Assembly: GCF_001625195.1 (NCBI RefSeq) | Contig: NC_054390.1 | Span: 3,000,027-3,064,026, forward strand | Length of the DNA: 64,000 nt | Direction: 5' to 3' | DNA from: Drechmeria coniospora | Lineage: Eukaryota > Ascomycota > Sordariomycetes > Hypocreales > Ophiocordycipitaceae | In this document: piece by piece, positions 54,594 to 64,000 of the stretch | Position numbering within the stretch: the stretch's first letter is position 1 | Layout: each line of letters opens with the position of its first letter | Notes under the pieces: generated by a model | Database searches by the model: none | What the model was told of the DNA's origin: nothing | What the model saw: the letters and a program-made list of their open reading frames with translations, nothing else | Program-made: the position numbers and the translations under genes

Positions 54594-56515
54594 CTGGTGT
54601 GTTTCCTTCATTTTTATCGGCGGACCTCATCATTCCCACGGCGATTCCCACGGCGACGTTTTGTTGGGGCGTGATACCCGGGGTTGGTGTAGTTGCACCG
54701 AGGGTGCGTGTGGGGAGCGGTCATCTGGGCAGCCCGCAGAATATGTACCTTGTTTCTCGCATGCCTGTCGGTTGGCGTGAGGGGAAGGACACGGGCCCTT
54801 CGATCGATGACCGTCACGTCGGACCTGATGCACCTTGCTGTGTTACTCGGACACACGCGGGACAGGTGTGCCATCATCCATCGACGCCGTGTAACAGTGC
54901 CGCAGCGAGCGGCCTCGGCACGGCCCTGCCCTGTTGCCGCCGTTCGTCCACGTCCTACAGCATGACGGAAACGAGATGGACGGAAGATGAAAGGTGGACG
55001 ACGAAGGCTCTGCCACGAAAATGTTGCCGTGGAAGATGTGCCATGGAAGAAGACATGGAAGACGACAGCAGCATGGCGTGAGATGAAAACTCTACCCAAG
55101 AAATAAGTGTAAATAATTGCACATGAACCCCCGTGGGTATGAGATGTGGCCTTTGTCGCCTTTATGCGTTGGCGGGGAAGGAGTTACGCCGACCATCCGT
55201 GACTGCTTCGTGGAAGCCCCACCAGACGATGAGCTGGACGAGGCAACCTCCAGTCCGACCAGAAAACTGGTATTCGTCGGATCTGTCGGCATAGAGCCAA
55301 GTCGGATGCTTTCTTTGCTTCGCTCGCGTTTTTGTTTCCGTCGACTGGACTCGCTCGTCCTCGGTACTTGGCTCGATCCTGCGCCGCTTTCTCCGGAAGA
55401 TGACCGATGGTGGTCGGACATCCATGACGTCGTATGGATGCGTTCCATCCACACCACCCACACCGCCAATGGGCCACTACGAGCAAACCGGCCACCACTA
55501 GCAGCAGCTTGTGCTCGGTAGTAGGTGGTAGGACCAACATTACACCCCTGCGAATCCCGTCATCTTTTCTCTCTCGCCTCCCGCTGGCTCTTTCAATTTC
55601 GCAGCTCATCTCGTCGTACGCTGTGCAGTCGGCATCCGTTGTTCATCGTCGTCCGCAGACATATCCGTACTCGGTCACGGCTTCGGTCACGACGACATCA
55701 TCCACAACCTCGTCGTCGTCTTGACGTCGTCCGATTCCCATCAAGGCTCAAATCGTTCCCGCCAAAGACGCGGCCAAAAATTCACCGGGCTCGCAACCGC
55801 ACTGCGCAGCTGGCTGCTTGCTGCATTCTTTGGCTCCTCTCGACCAACCAACCTACCTACCATCGACGACGGCTGCCGTTGAATCATTCCCCCGAGGCTG
55901 CCCATCCAACCATCGTATCACCCCCTCCCCCATCCCCCAGGGGAGGTTCCATCCATGACCTGATCCGACAAGCTGACGGCTGTGCTATTCAACGACGACC
56001 TATTTTGACCCCCCCTCGCTCCATGTGCCTGCACCCTGTATGTAATACATCCATGATTCGTCCATCCGTCCGTCCACCCGTCCGTCCACGCCTCCCTCTC
56101 AGCGTCCTACCGGTTCCTGCCGTTTCCTTCCCCTGCTCTCCCGCACCGCCTCTCCATCCTCTCTTGCTCTCTCGCTCCCTCGCACTCTGGCTCTCGTCGT
56201 CATCGAGCGCGGGCATCTAATACCCTGCTGCTATCGAGTCGTTTCCATCCATTTCACCGGCCCGCGCCACGGTTGAATGGCCCAAAACCTTGTCCTGGTC
56301 GACTCTTTTCTGTCTCGAAGCGTTCCATCAGGAACGAGCCATCACGACGACGGGGGCTCGATGAAAAGGCCATCGATGCGTCCCACCACGAGGCCTTCAC
56401 GCTCCGGTCTTTGAACGATAAGCTGCGATATCGTCTTCTGCCCCTTGGCTTTTCCGTCGACTGCAACAAACGCCTAGCGTCGCCAATCTGCTGTTGCCCT
56501 GTTGCCGTGTTGTCC
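54594..56515. other. Intergenic with a possible small ORF
   Basis: 3' flank of the INSIG-like gene with diverged GGAAGATG units at 54985-55065, then a weak candidate ORF (55123-55521, listed separately). A long pyrimidine-rich stretch with (CCGTCCGT)-type repeats (56060-56090) is probably the promoter and 5' leader of the RING/LON gene. Confidence 0.55.
55123..55521 (+). CDS. Hypothetical ORF, 132 aa (weak)
   Basis: An ATG-started frame with acidic, moderately protein-like stretches (PTIRDCFVEAPPDDELDEAT and TRKLVFVGSVGIEP). No domain, signal peptide or known relative is recognised, and the region is GC-rich enough for chance frames. Listed because of its length and position between two real genes; it may simply be UTR. 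Confidence 0.2.
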   Translation: MNPRGYEMWPLSPLCVGGEGVTPTIRDCFVEAPPDDELDEATSSPTRKLVFVGSVGIEPSRMLSLLRSRFCFRRLDSLVLGTWLDPAPLSPEDDRWWSDIHDVVWMRSIHTTHTANGPLRANRPPLAAACAR

Positions 56516-58465
56516 ATGTCGTCGGACGAAGCGTTGCCGCCTCCTTTGGCCCCTGAAGGCCTCGACGAACCCTCCGCCGGGTCCTCTCCCCGATCCACTT
56601 CCAGGTCGCCCTCACCCGTCTCTCCCCAGAACATTCAACAGGACATTCCACCAAACCTCGAAACTCGCAGCAATGCAGGGGCGCCAAGACGTGAAGCCCG
56701 TCCGCGGCAGCCTACGCCACTGCCTCTGGGGCCACCGTTGCTGACATGGATCGATCGTCGGCGCGAAGAGAGCCGAGGGGGCGCCGATGCTGGTCAATTC
56801 AGCCAACCTCTCCGGAAGCCTGAGGCCCAGAAGCCAACGCCTCGTCAGGCGCGCGACATCGTCCGCCTCTTCCAGTGCAAACGGTGCTCCAGGCTGTTCA
56901 AGGATGCCGTCACCCTGAGCTGCGGTCGCAGCCTCTGCCGGACCTGCTTGCCTGACCCCAGCGACCCCGATGCTCCGATGTGCGAGACGCGGACCGGCCA
57001 TCGACGCGTTTTCAAATGCATCTTTGGCGGATGTGAAAGAAGGCATTCCCTCGAAGACTGTCACATCGATGTCGTTCTCAACAAGGCCATCCGAATCATG
57101 GACGACGCCATCATCCGCTGCAGATCTCAGCCAACCGAGCTGTGCGCCTCTACCTCGACCTACACCAGGATCATGCACCACGGCCATTTCCGCGACGGTC
57201 CCGAACCTCCCCCTGACACGAGCATGGTACCCTGCGTCATCAAGGGAGAGCACCTTGTGGCCCTTTGGACCCTCGTCGCCGAGGGACACCTCTCGTACGA
57301 CGCCGACGTCAAGTATCGCGAGTCGTCCATGACGCCTGGGCCAGAGGCCGCCGACGGTGCCTCGGTCGACTTTGAATCCCTCGTCCTCCACGAGGCCAAG
57401 CAAAAAATGCGCATGGAGATGGACTGTGAGATATGCTACTCCATCTTGTACGAGCCCATGACGTCGACCTGCGGCCACACATTTTGCCGCCCCTGTCTCC
57501 TTCGCATCATCGACCACTCGGGGCTGTGCCCCCTGTGTCGCAGCAACCTCGACTTCAGCCCCCTTCTTCGGCGTTGGTTGTGCCCCGTCAACGAACGGCT
57601 GCTGGACATCACCACGGCCTTTTGGAGAGACGAGCTGGTGGTCCGGGAAGAGGCCATCGAGGCTGAGCTCGCCGTGTGGCAGCAAACCTTGGATGTCCCG
57701 TTGTTCTCCTGCACCGTGACCTTTCCGACCATGCCAACCTTCCTACACGTCTTCGAACCATCCTATCGTCTGATGATTCGTCGCGCCCTCGACGGAGGCA
57801 AAGCATTCGGCATCGTGCTGCCGAGGGAGCCGGGGCCGGCCCATGCCGCCAAGTTCTTCGAACTCGGTACCCTCGTGCGCATAGTCAGGGCCGAGTTCTA
57901 CCCCGACGGACGGATCCTCATCGAAACCACCGGACTGTCCCGCTTCCGCGTCGTCGCTCACGGTCAGATGGACGGGTACCCCATCGGCAAGCTGCAACGT
58001 GTCGATGACATGAGCCTTGAGGAGGAAGCGGCCGTGGAAGCGCTAGAGGTCGGGTATGATGGCGGCGCCCAGCTCGACAGCAGCCGCCACGATGCCGATG
58101 CGGAGCTTCCTGGCGATGGAAGCTTCGCAGAGTTCCCCGACGACGACGGGGGTACCGGGGGACGTGCCGCGGCAGCACCAACCACCGTTTCGGACCTGGA
58201 AACCATGACGACGAAAAGCCTCATGCAATTCGCCGTCGGTTTTGTCGAGAGAAAGCGGGGGGAAAGCGCACCGTGGCTGACGGAACGGATGCTGTTTCTC
58301 TACGGCGACCGCCCCAGCGACGCCGCCCTCCTCCCTTGGTGGCTCGCGAGCATCCTTCCGGTCAAGAACGTGGAAAAGTATCGGCTCCTTGGAACGTCGA
58401 GTGTGCGTCAGAGGCTCAAGATCTGTGGAGAGTGGATCTTGGAAATGGGGGGCGGGCGATGGTGA
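56516..58465 (+). CDS. RING-finger / LON N-terminal-domain protein (LONRF-like E3 ligase)
   Basis: Single exon of 649 residues from the first in-frame ATG (the frame is open about 240 bp further upstream without one). A disordered Pro/Ser-rich N-terminus precedes a degenerate first RING (FQCKRCSRLF...CGRSLCRTC, about 119-144). A canonical C3HC4 RING follows, CEICYSILYEPMTSTCGHTF then CRPC...CPLC (304-341). The LON substrate-binding domain runs from about 395 to near the C-terminus: VPLFSCTVTFPTMPTFLHVF, EPSYRLMIRRALDGGKAFGI and GRILIETTGLSRFRVV. An acidic Gly/Ala insertion lies around 560-590. The architecture matches animal LONRF proteins and their fungal relatives, which are predicted ubiquitin ligases. 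There is no ATPase or protease domain, so it is not a Lon protease. The stop falls right after GGGRW. Confidence 0.9.
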   Translation: MSSDEALPPPLAPEGLDEPSAGSSPRSTSRSPSPVSPQNIQQDIPPNLETRSNAGAPRREARPRQPTPLPLGPPLLTWIDRRREESRGGADAGQFSQPLRKPEAQKPTPRQARDIVRLFQCKRCSRLFKDAVTLSCGRSLCRTCLPDPSDPDAPMCETRTGHRRVFKCIFGGCERRHSLEDCHIDVVLNKAIRIMDDAIIRCRSQPTELCASTSTYTRIMHHGHFRDGPEPPPDTSMVPCVIKGEHLVALWTLVAEGHLSYDADVKYRESSMTPGPEAADGASVDFESLVLHEAKQKMRMEMDCEICYSILYEPMTSTCGHTFCRPCLLRIIDHSGLCPLCRSNLDFSPLLRRWLCPVNERLLDITTAFWRDELVVREEAIEAELAVWQQTLDVPLFSCTVTFPTMPTFLHVFEPSYRLMIRRALDGGKAFGIVLPREPGPAHAAKFFELGTLVRIVRAEFYPDGRILIETTGLSRFRVVAHGQMDGYPIGKLQRVDDMSLEEEAAVEALEVGYDGGAQLDSSRHDADAELPGDGSFAEFPDDDGGTGGRAAAAPTTVSDLETMTTKSLMQFAVGFVERKRGESAPWLTERMLFLYGDRPSDAALLPWWLASILPVKNVEKYRLLGTSSVRQRLKICGEWILEMGGGRW

Positions 58466-59570
58466 GTGTGCGTTCTCGGCCCGGCCAGCCTCGATCTGCC
58501 TTTCGTCGTCATCGTCTCGACTCTCTGTCCGAGTCGGGCACGACATGCAGGCTTTGCGAGACGAGATGGCCTGCTTCCCGAGGCGCACGCTGACCTGATG
58601 GGTAGGTCTGCCAACACATGCGCCATTCTATGATGGCCTATGCGAGTCAACGGAGCATCTCCATTCCCCAAGCCACCACTCGATAGGATGCCCAATGACG
58701 GATATTCACCTTCTACCGGGCAATAATGACTGTTCTGTTCGACAAAAGGATGTCCCCTCCTTTGTTTCCTTTGTCTCTCGTTTGCATACATGATCAGGAT
58801 AGCGAGTTTCTCCAGTGGCATTTCATCATATGGACACAACACGGGGTGCTTCACACTTCATCAACATCGTGGCATCGAGGATCTCTGTTTGCATTTGACA
58901 CTGTTGGAAATGTATTGCCTCTCAAGTCCCTTTTGGAATCGGTGGCTGTGTATCGCGGCCCAGCATGGCCCATCCCCGGGAGAACTGTTCGAAGCTGATG
59001 TTCATGCGTACTTCACTTTGTACCTTTTGGATTTTGACGCCTGTCACTGCGCTCTTCCTTGTATGCTGGAGTTTCGTCTTGGCCGATTTTGTGCCAGGGA
59101 AAGGCATCTGTCTGATTGCCGTCGTGACATAACTGTTTTCTGTAGCGCTTCGGTGCTCAGCATCAATTACGTCTGCATGTCATGGCATGATCATCAACGA
59201 TTTTGGCTGTGCAGTAGCATCTATCACTTCTTGCCCCTTGCTCTGGCAACGCCTCCACCCACTCACTACCTTGATTGAAGCTCGCTCGGTGTCGTTACGT
59301 TCATCTCCACATTCACTCATCGATGCCATGTTGCAGACTTCGCTGATGCACTGATTCCGGCTGGCATCGCAGCGGCGCTTGGATTACTCGTCACGCAATA
59401 AATACTTTGATTCTTTTTCATCAACAATCCTTCCTCCTCTGTCTATCCCTTCTTACACACAAGAGTTCTGCGGCTCTTGCATGCTGCCCCCGCTCGTTGA
59501 ACAGAAACCTTGCGGCACATTCAAACCGCACACAAGCAGCTCGTTGCAGGCGAGCTTCGCTTTTCCCGAG
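58466..59570. other. Intergenic; lower GC, one chance-like ORF
   Basis: About 1.1 kb of less GC-rich sequence. A 162-codon frame (58790-59278, +) is open and ATG-started but is Cys/His-rich with no recognisable pattern, and I do not call it a gene. The last about 100 bp may be 5' leader of the next gene; an in-frame ATG at 59481 would lengthen that gene by 30 codons. Confidence 0.5.
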
Positions 59571-61263
59571 ATGTCTGCCTCCTCAGTTGGAGCAGAGGAG
59601 GACGAAGTTCCTAGAAGCTCGGGTAATGAGCTGTTCGCACGAGCGCCACTGGAGGTCAGCACACCATTGTTACCACCTTGCACTAGTTGGGGATCGTCGT
59701 CGACGAGGTTAGGAGCGCCGCCGTCATGAAAACCACTCACATGAATGCAGGTTCGAGCTATGATCTGGAAAGAAGTGCTCGACTGTCAGCGAGAAATCCA
59801 GCCGCGCACACAAGGTCCGAACACAAACGTCTTCATCCTCGTCGAGGTTGAATCTCCGTACCAGGCGGCGCTGAATCTGATGATAACGATGCTCCCTTCG
59901 CTTGAGAAAACTTGCCGTCTTTTCTGGCGCGATCAAAAGACGCTGCAGACCTTTTACAGGGTGGGTGCCTCCTGCCTCTGCTCATTACTCGGTGCCTGCC
60001 AACCCTTCCGTCCTTCCTTCCCTCGCCGGCCCGTCCTTTCCTTTTTCCACCCATCCTTCCTTCCTCGATAGTCTCAGTCTTACCCGTGTATCCGAACAGT
60101 GCAACCGGTTTCTCTTTTTCGGCTACATGAATTTTGTCCATTTCACGGCTGCCATCTGTCCTGACCGTCGAGCGGCCCTCACTCGCGTCACAATCGTCAA
60201 CCACTCGAACGATTTCGGCATGGGCTCGTCAGACGATTCCACTTTGAATAGCAGACTGCTGTCATTCTTAGGCCAATGCTATTGTCTCCAGTTCCTGGCT
60301 ATTACGGAAATACGCCTTCGGCCGTTTCATGAGACAGTGCAGGGACTCGCCTCCTTTATTGTCGATCTTACACGGTCGGTACACCGCCTAAGGCAATTAC
60401 GCATCGCTGGGACCGCGTCGACTGACGGACCCGGGGCCGAGTTACTGTTCGACTGCTGCGTGCATGCAAGCGGTTATAAGTTCCAACTGTTGCAAGGAAG
60501 AACTCTCCGCACCGTCGTCGCCCCTGCAGCATCGTTGTCCCTGGACCAGACGACTTTGAGCGACCTCTCCCTCGCCTGCTCCATAATCAGGAATCCACAA
60601 GGACGCCACCGTCCGTGTAACGAGAAGATCCTCCGCGAGGCTTACCAAGAGCTCAACCTGCGCATCTTTGGTGAGGGACGCGCCGACATTGCCAATAATC
60701 CCTATTTTGTCTCTGGGAGAACGCGTAGCCAACACCGCCGCGTCCGCGAACCCAGAGATATCGAGCAAGGCGTCCTCAGAGGGTGCGGCAGCTGGACTGT
60801 GCCAAGCCACTGGGGCGTATATCCTTCATTGCAAAGCATTCGTCAGCTCAAGGGCCAGGAGACGATTGAAATTGAACTTTTAGTCACCTTGGAAGTGCCA
60901 GGTTTCCAATATCAATGGGTCCGACTCGACTTGCTCATGAAACCGGGCGACCCGGATCACTACACTCAGGCGTTCCTGTCGAAGATCTGCACCTTGTACA
61001 GCGCCTGGTGCCGCACGACGAGCTCCTGCATAGAGAACGTCACTGTTAGCCCCTGGGTCTTCGTCGACGTGGTAAAGGATCTGGCCTGGGAGGACAAAAT
61101 CGAGGAGCAGCGAGTGCTGCAGAGGCTTGGTCAACTGGCGGTGCGAGCTGCCAGGCTACTCGCAAGGGTTGGTGTACGCCTCCTGACACCTCCCCCAGAC
61201 GGGGACGAGTTCGTAAGGACGAAGTTGCGTAGGCCCCGTTCGAGGAAGATGCGCCCCCTCTAA
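59571..61263 (+). CDS. Conserved-looking fungal protein of unknown function (three exons)
   Basis: Model: exons 59571-59654, 59751-59960 and 60100-61263, all phase 0, giving 485 residues. Donors are GAG|GTCAGC and AGG|GTGGGT; acceptors are ATGCAG and GAACAG. Exon 2 reads YQAALNLMITMLPSLEKTCR and LFWRDQKTLQTFYR. Exon 3 starts CNRFLFFGYMNFVHFTAAIC, continues RAALTRVTIVNHSNDFG and ends in a basic tail (LRRPRSRKMRPL). The pattern of an N-terminal segment followed by short beta/helix repeats around AALTRVTI resembles F-box- or heterokaryon-type fungal hypothetical proteins, but I cannot name a domain. The start could be 59481 instead. An acceptor at 60070 (CTCGATAG) is out of phase with exon 2, which is why 60100 was chosen. 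The intron 2 placement is the least certain element. Confidence 0.55.
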
Positions 61264-61765
61264 CGGACCATGTCTGGCGAAGCCAGGTGATTGCAGAGCT
61301 TGTTTGGTTCGACTCCGGAAGCTTGCGGCAAAGCTGAGTGACACAGGTAGTGTGCGGCTTCGCCGTGCGTTGCTTGGCTATTCCCTTACACGATGGAATG
61401 GACAATTCGCTGCGGTGATTTTTTCAAGAATAGCGAATATCAATCGAATGAAATGGGGCAAGGACAATGTGTAGTCACTTAGTACCATCAACCCCCTTTC
61501 CCCATCTCCAAGGGAGGAAGATGGACTTGTTTACCATGATCATACAAACAAAAAATGTGCACACTGGGTATCAGGCAGTTGTCCAGTTTTCGTTTCCTTG
61601 TAATGCTCAATTTCGAGGATACCAGCCCTGCTTTCTTTCGGCAACTTCCGCCCAAATGCGTTGGTGTACGCCGCCTGTCCCATGACATTCGCATCTCGAC
61701 GAGTTGCAAAACGAGGCTATTTCATGCATGAACAGCAAAGCATCACCCGCAAACGACCCCTTGGC
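61264..61765. other. Convergent intergenic spacer
   Basis: 502 bp between two convergent stop codons. Ordinary sequence that presumably carries both 3' UTRs; no gene or repeat is seen. Confidence 0.7.
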
Positions 61766-64000
61766 TCACCAGTATATGTTCGTCATGCTTTGGTCGCTAC
61801 TGGACGGGGCTGAGGGCTGTGGAGGTTCAACCCACGATCCCGGCATTACGTTGGGTGTGGCCGTGGCCGCCAGAGGCGCAGATTTGTTCTCGCCCGCCGA
61901 GTCGCGCCTCCATTCTTCATAGCCATGGGAAGCTGCAACAGAGCTTTGCACTCCAACATTATCCCAGCCTGCTCCGTTGTTCGCTGCCTCGCCGTTTCCT
62001 GCATCACGAACACCCTGACCACTCGTCTTGTCGCTTCCGATGTTGTTCCATTCAGCAGTTGCGTCCGCCTTTTCGTTTATGCTATTCTGATCTGTGCCCC
62101 ACCCAGGCTTGCCGTTGGAGTAGCCGTTTCCTGACTGGGGCACCCCCTCCTGGCTGGCCGTCGAGCCCTGCTGCTCCGTCTGTCGGACCTCGCTGCCCTG
62201 CGCACTCAGAGGCGCCTGACCGTTTTTGTAGACTTCATGGTGTCCTTGAAAATCAATATCCGGCATGGGGCTGGGGTTAGGACCGTCATTGGCACTTTGA
62301 TGACTCGCCCCAGATGGGACTCGGCTCTCGAGGTTGCTGAACACGGACTTTGGCTTCTTGTAGTACGGGTTGTCGTTGCCCCCCTGGTCAGGTTAGCTCT
62401 TTGTCAGATTCAAACCACAGAAACGCAGGTTCAAACCTTGAGACTGCCAGCTGCCACATTGTTGGCACCATCTTTGTCCTTCGTCTTGCTGAATGGGGAG
62501 CCGCCGTTCGCACCAGCAATGCTGAATGCTCCCTTGCTTCCGTTCGCCCCCCTGCTTCTGTTCGCGTTCACGCTCGACTTCCTTTCTGCGTTGGCCAAAA
62601 TATTGGGGTCCTGTTGCCACATGCTAGGTGGGTACCCGCTCGGGAAGTAGGGGGCAACTCCAGGAGGGGGGCCTATTTGGTTCCAAGCCATCATCGGCAC
62701 ACCCTGCGGGTTGGGCGCAGGCTCCTGACCTTGCTGGGGAACGGGACCAAAGCCGTAGTAGTATGGATTGTGGGTATGATGTGGCATGCCGGCATGCAGA
62801 GGGCGAGCTAAAGTATCTGGGGGAGGATACGGATCCTGACCGTAATGGTTCCCATACGCTGGGCCGCAATACAAGCGAAGCAGGCCGTTCGTCGGGTCGT
62901 AGTAGGCGTTTGGCGCTGGATCTTGAGCCGTTTCCACCACCCGCTCGGTTTGGACCATTTCCGTTCGGATTGGCTCAACCAGCGTTGGACGACGGAGATG
63001 CGGTGCAATGAATGCCTCGGGCCAGTCAGCTGTATTATTGCCGTTCCCATTCTTCGTGTTCGACTTGCCTCCTCCATTGGGGGCAGACTCCGGCACTGTT
63101 TCGGTCGACTCTTTCTGAGGTCCATTCTCGGTTTTGCTGCTTGTCTCCTCTTGTCCTTTGGCGGTGGTGTTATTCACATTGTTGCCATTCGCCGTCTCCG
63201 ATTCCTTTTGTTCGTTCTGCTGCTTCTGCTGCTTCTGTTCCTGTAGCTCCTCCTGCTGCTTCTGCTGCTGCTTCTGCTGCTTCTGCTGCTGCTTCTGCTT
63301 CTGCTGCTGCTTCTGCTGCTGCTTCTGCTGCTGCTTCTGCTGCTGCTTCTGCTGCTTCTTTTCCTGCATGTGCTCCGGTTCCTGTTTGCCAAGCTCTGGC
63401 TCCTCTGTGTCATCTGCCACCGCCTCGCTCTCGGTCACTTCTGCCGCCTCGGATGCTTCATCATCGGCCTCGGACTCGTTCGGCTTGATCTTGCCTTTCT
63501 TGCCTTGCTTTTTTGATGCGGTCGATTCCAGGACTTTCATGCCTTTGGTGTCGATGTCAGCTCTTGATTGGGATGCTTCCGATTCGCTACCGGTGACCTC
63601 GTCGACACGTTTGGCTCGGCTCTTCAATCTCTTCCGGCCTTCCGTGCAGCGCGGGCACTTACAGTTGGGGTGGGGATTGGGGTCGGCTTCGCTATCGGAA
63701 TTTGACGAACTATTCTTTCTCCTCTTGGCTTTGGTCGGCCTTTTATGCGGCGGTTGAACCCTCGCAGGCTCATGTTTTCCGCTTTTAGGTCCGTTGTCCG
63801 ATTTGGACGATGTTCCGGAATCAGATGACTGAGCATCCGAGTCAGTTAGCTGGCCCTCGGGGGGGTCGGTTGATGAACTGCCGGACGAAGCGGATGGCTT
63901 GGCGTCCGAATCAGACGATTGGGCTGCGGAATCAGATGGTTGGGCTTCTGAATGATCAGTCGACTTGGCGTCAGAATTGGATGGCGCGGCTTCAGAATTC
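61766..64000 (-). CDS. Large Ser/Asp-rich protein with Gln/Lys coiled tract (partial, unrecognised)
   Basis: The 3' part of a gene entering from the right edge: exon >64000-62437 and last exon 62383-61766, with a 53-nt intron (CTCAAG|GTTTGA...GCTAACCTGACCAG) in phase 0, covering about 727 codons. From the edge inward it has Ser/Asp repeats (SSDSDAK, SDSAAQSSDS), a basic stretch HKRPTKAKRRKNSS, a Cys cluster CKCPRCTEGRKRLKSRAKR, acidic SEAEV-type sequence, then about 50 residues of nearly pure Gln/Lys (QQQKQQQKQ; CTG/CTT repeat on the + strand at 63215-63360). A Tyr/Pro/Gly-rich region follows (GPAYGNHYGQDPYPPPDTLA), then NPYYKKPKSVFSNLESRVPS and a Gly/Asn-rich tail ending SMTNIYW. The basic Cys motif could bind nucleic acid or metal (inference). 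I do not recognise the family. Confidence 0.75.
63215..63360. repeat. CTGCTTCTG tract encoding poly-Gln/Lys
   Basis: Imperfect (TGCTGCTTC)n of roughly 145 bp inside the right-edge gene. On the coding strand it is (CAG CAG AAG)n, giving QQK repeats, and it is likely length-variable. Confidence 0.85.

Noticed and set aside
58440..58600. A GTGAGT...GCAG intron extending the RING/LON protein past residue 649
   Set aside because: A donor and acceptor exist (GATG|GTGAGTG and CATGCAG), but the LON domain ends at the expected place just before GGGRW-stop, and the extension would add only about a dozen Arg-rich residues.
60070..60100. Alternative acceptor CTCGATAG at 60070 for the gene at 59571
   Set aside because: It gives a frame shift relative to exon 3 when joined to the phase-0 donor at 59961; the acceptor at 60099 preserves the frame.
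1..64000. tRNA genes, CRISPR arrays, prokaryotic operons, telomeric TTAGGG arrays
   Set aside because: I looked for a T-arm GGTTCGA-type box paired with an A box, for regular spacer arrays, and for TTAGGG runs. None was found by eye; a tRNAscan run would settle the first.

Overview
The window is nuclear DNA from a filamentous ascomycete (Pezizomycotina), most likely a sordariomycete of the Hypocreales type. The evidence is short introns (about 50-220 nt) with GT...CTGAC/CTAAC...AG signals, GC-rich codon use, and families typical of these fungi: sphingolipid C9-methyltransferase, HeLo-domain protein, Zn(II)2Cys6 regulator, fungal INSIG and a GPI-anchored wall protein. The order-level placement is inference. 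There are no prokaryotic, organellar, CRISPR, tRNA or rRNA features that I can support.

Layout. (1) 1-17.1 kb is gene-poor. It holds the 5' end of a thioredoxin-fold gene running off the left edge, a GPI-anchored Asp/Ser-rich surface protein (2864-3742) and a candidate small secreted protein (13018-13557). The rest is minisatellites and GTAC-rich intergenic DNA carrying a dispersed near-palindrome GTACGGAGTAC. (2) 17.1-28.4 kb is dense and rich in lipid and membrane genes: sphingolipid C9-methyltransferase, mitochondrial 3-hydroxyacyl-thioester dehydratase (HTD2-like), GPI ethanolamine-phosphate transferase 3 (GPI13) and a cytochrome b561-type membrane protein with a long disordered tail. (3) 28.4-38 kb is accessory-like: an O-methyltransferase with a 36-bp minisatellite directly at its stop codon, and a HeLo-domain/pseudokinase gene flanked on both sides by local tandem duplications (145 bp and 159 bp). 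A short stretch whose last codons match the O-methyltransferase C-terminus lies at 36.8 kb. (4) 38-50.4 kb holds a Zn(II)2Cys6 transcription factor, an ABCG/WHITE half transporter, an ARK/NAK-family kinase and the ribosome-assembly WD40 protein MAK11. (5) 50.4-64 kb holds an INSIG-like ER protein, a RING/LON-domain protein (LONRF-like), an unrecognised three-exon gene and an unrecognised Ser/Asp-rich protein with a Gln/Lys tract running off the right edge.

How the genes relate. No single pathway unites the window. The 17-28 kb genes all concern lipids or membranes (sphingolipid methylation, mitochondrial fatty-acid synthesis, GPI-anchor assembly), but they are ordinary housekeeping genes and their adjacency may be chance. 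The most distinctive locus is the HeLo + pseudokinase gene at 33.6-35.7 kb. Its architecture (N-terminal helical HeLo domain followed by a kinase-like domain lacking the HRD Asp) resembles that of the animal necroptosis effector MLKL, its first intron appears to be GC-AG, and it sits in recently duplicated sequence.

Gene models are intron-by-intron readings of the sequence without transcript data. Start codons were checked as ATG.
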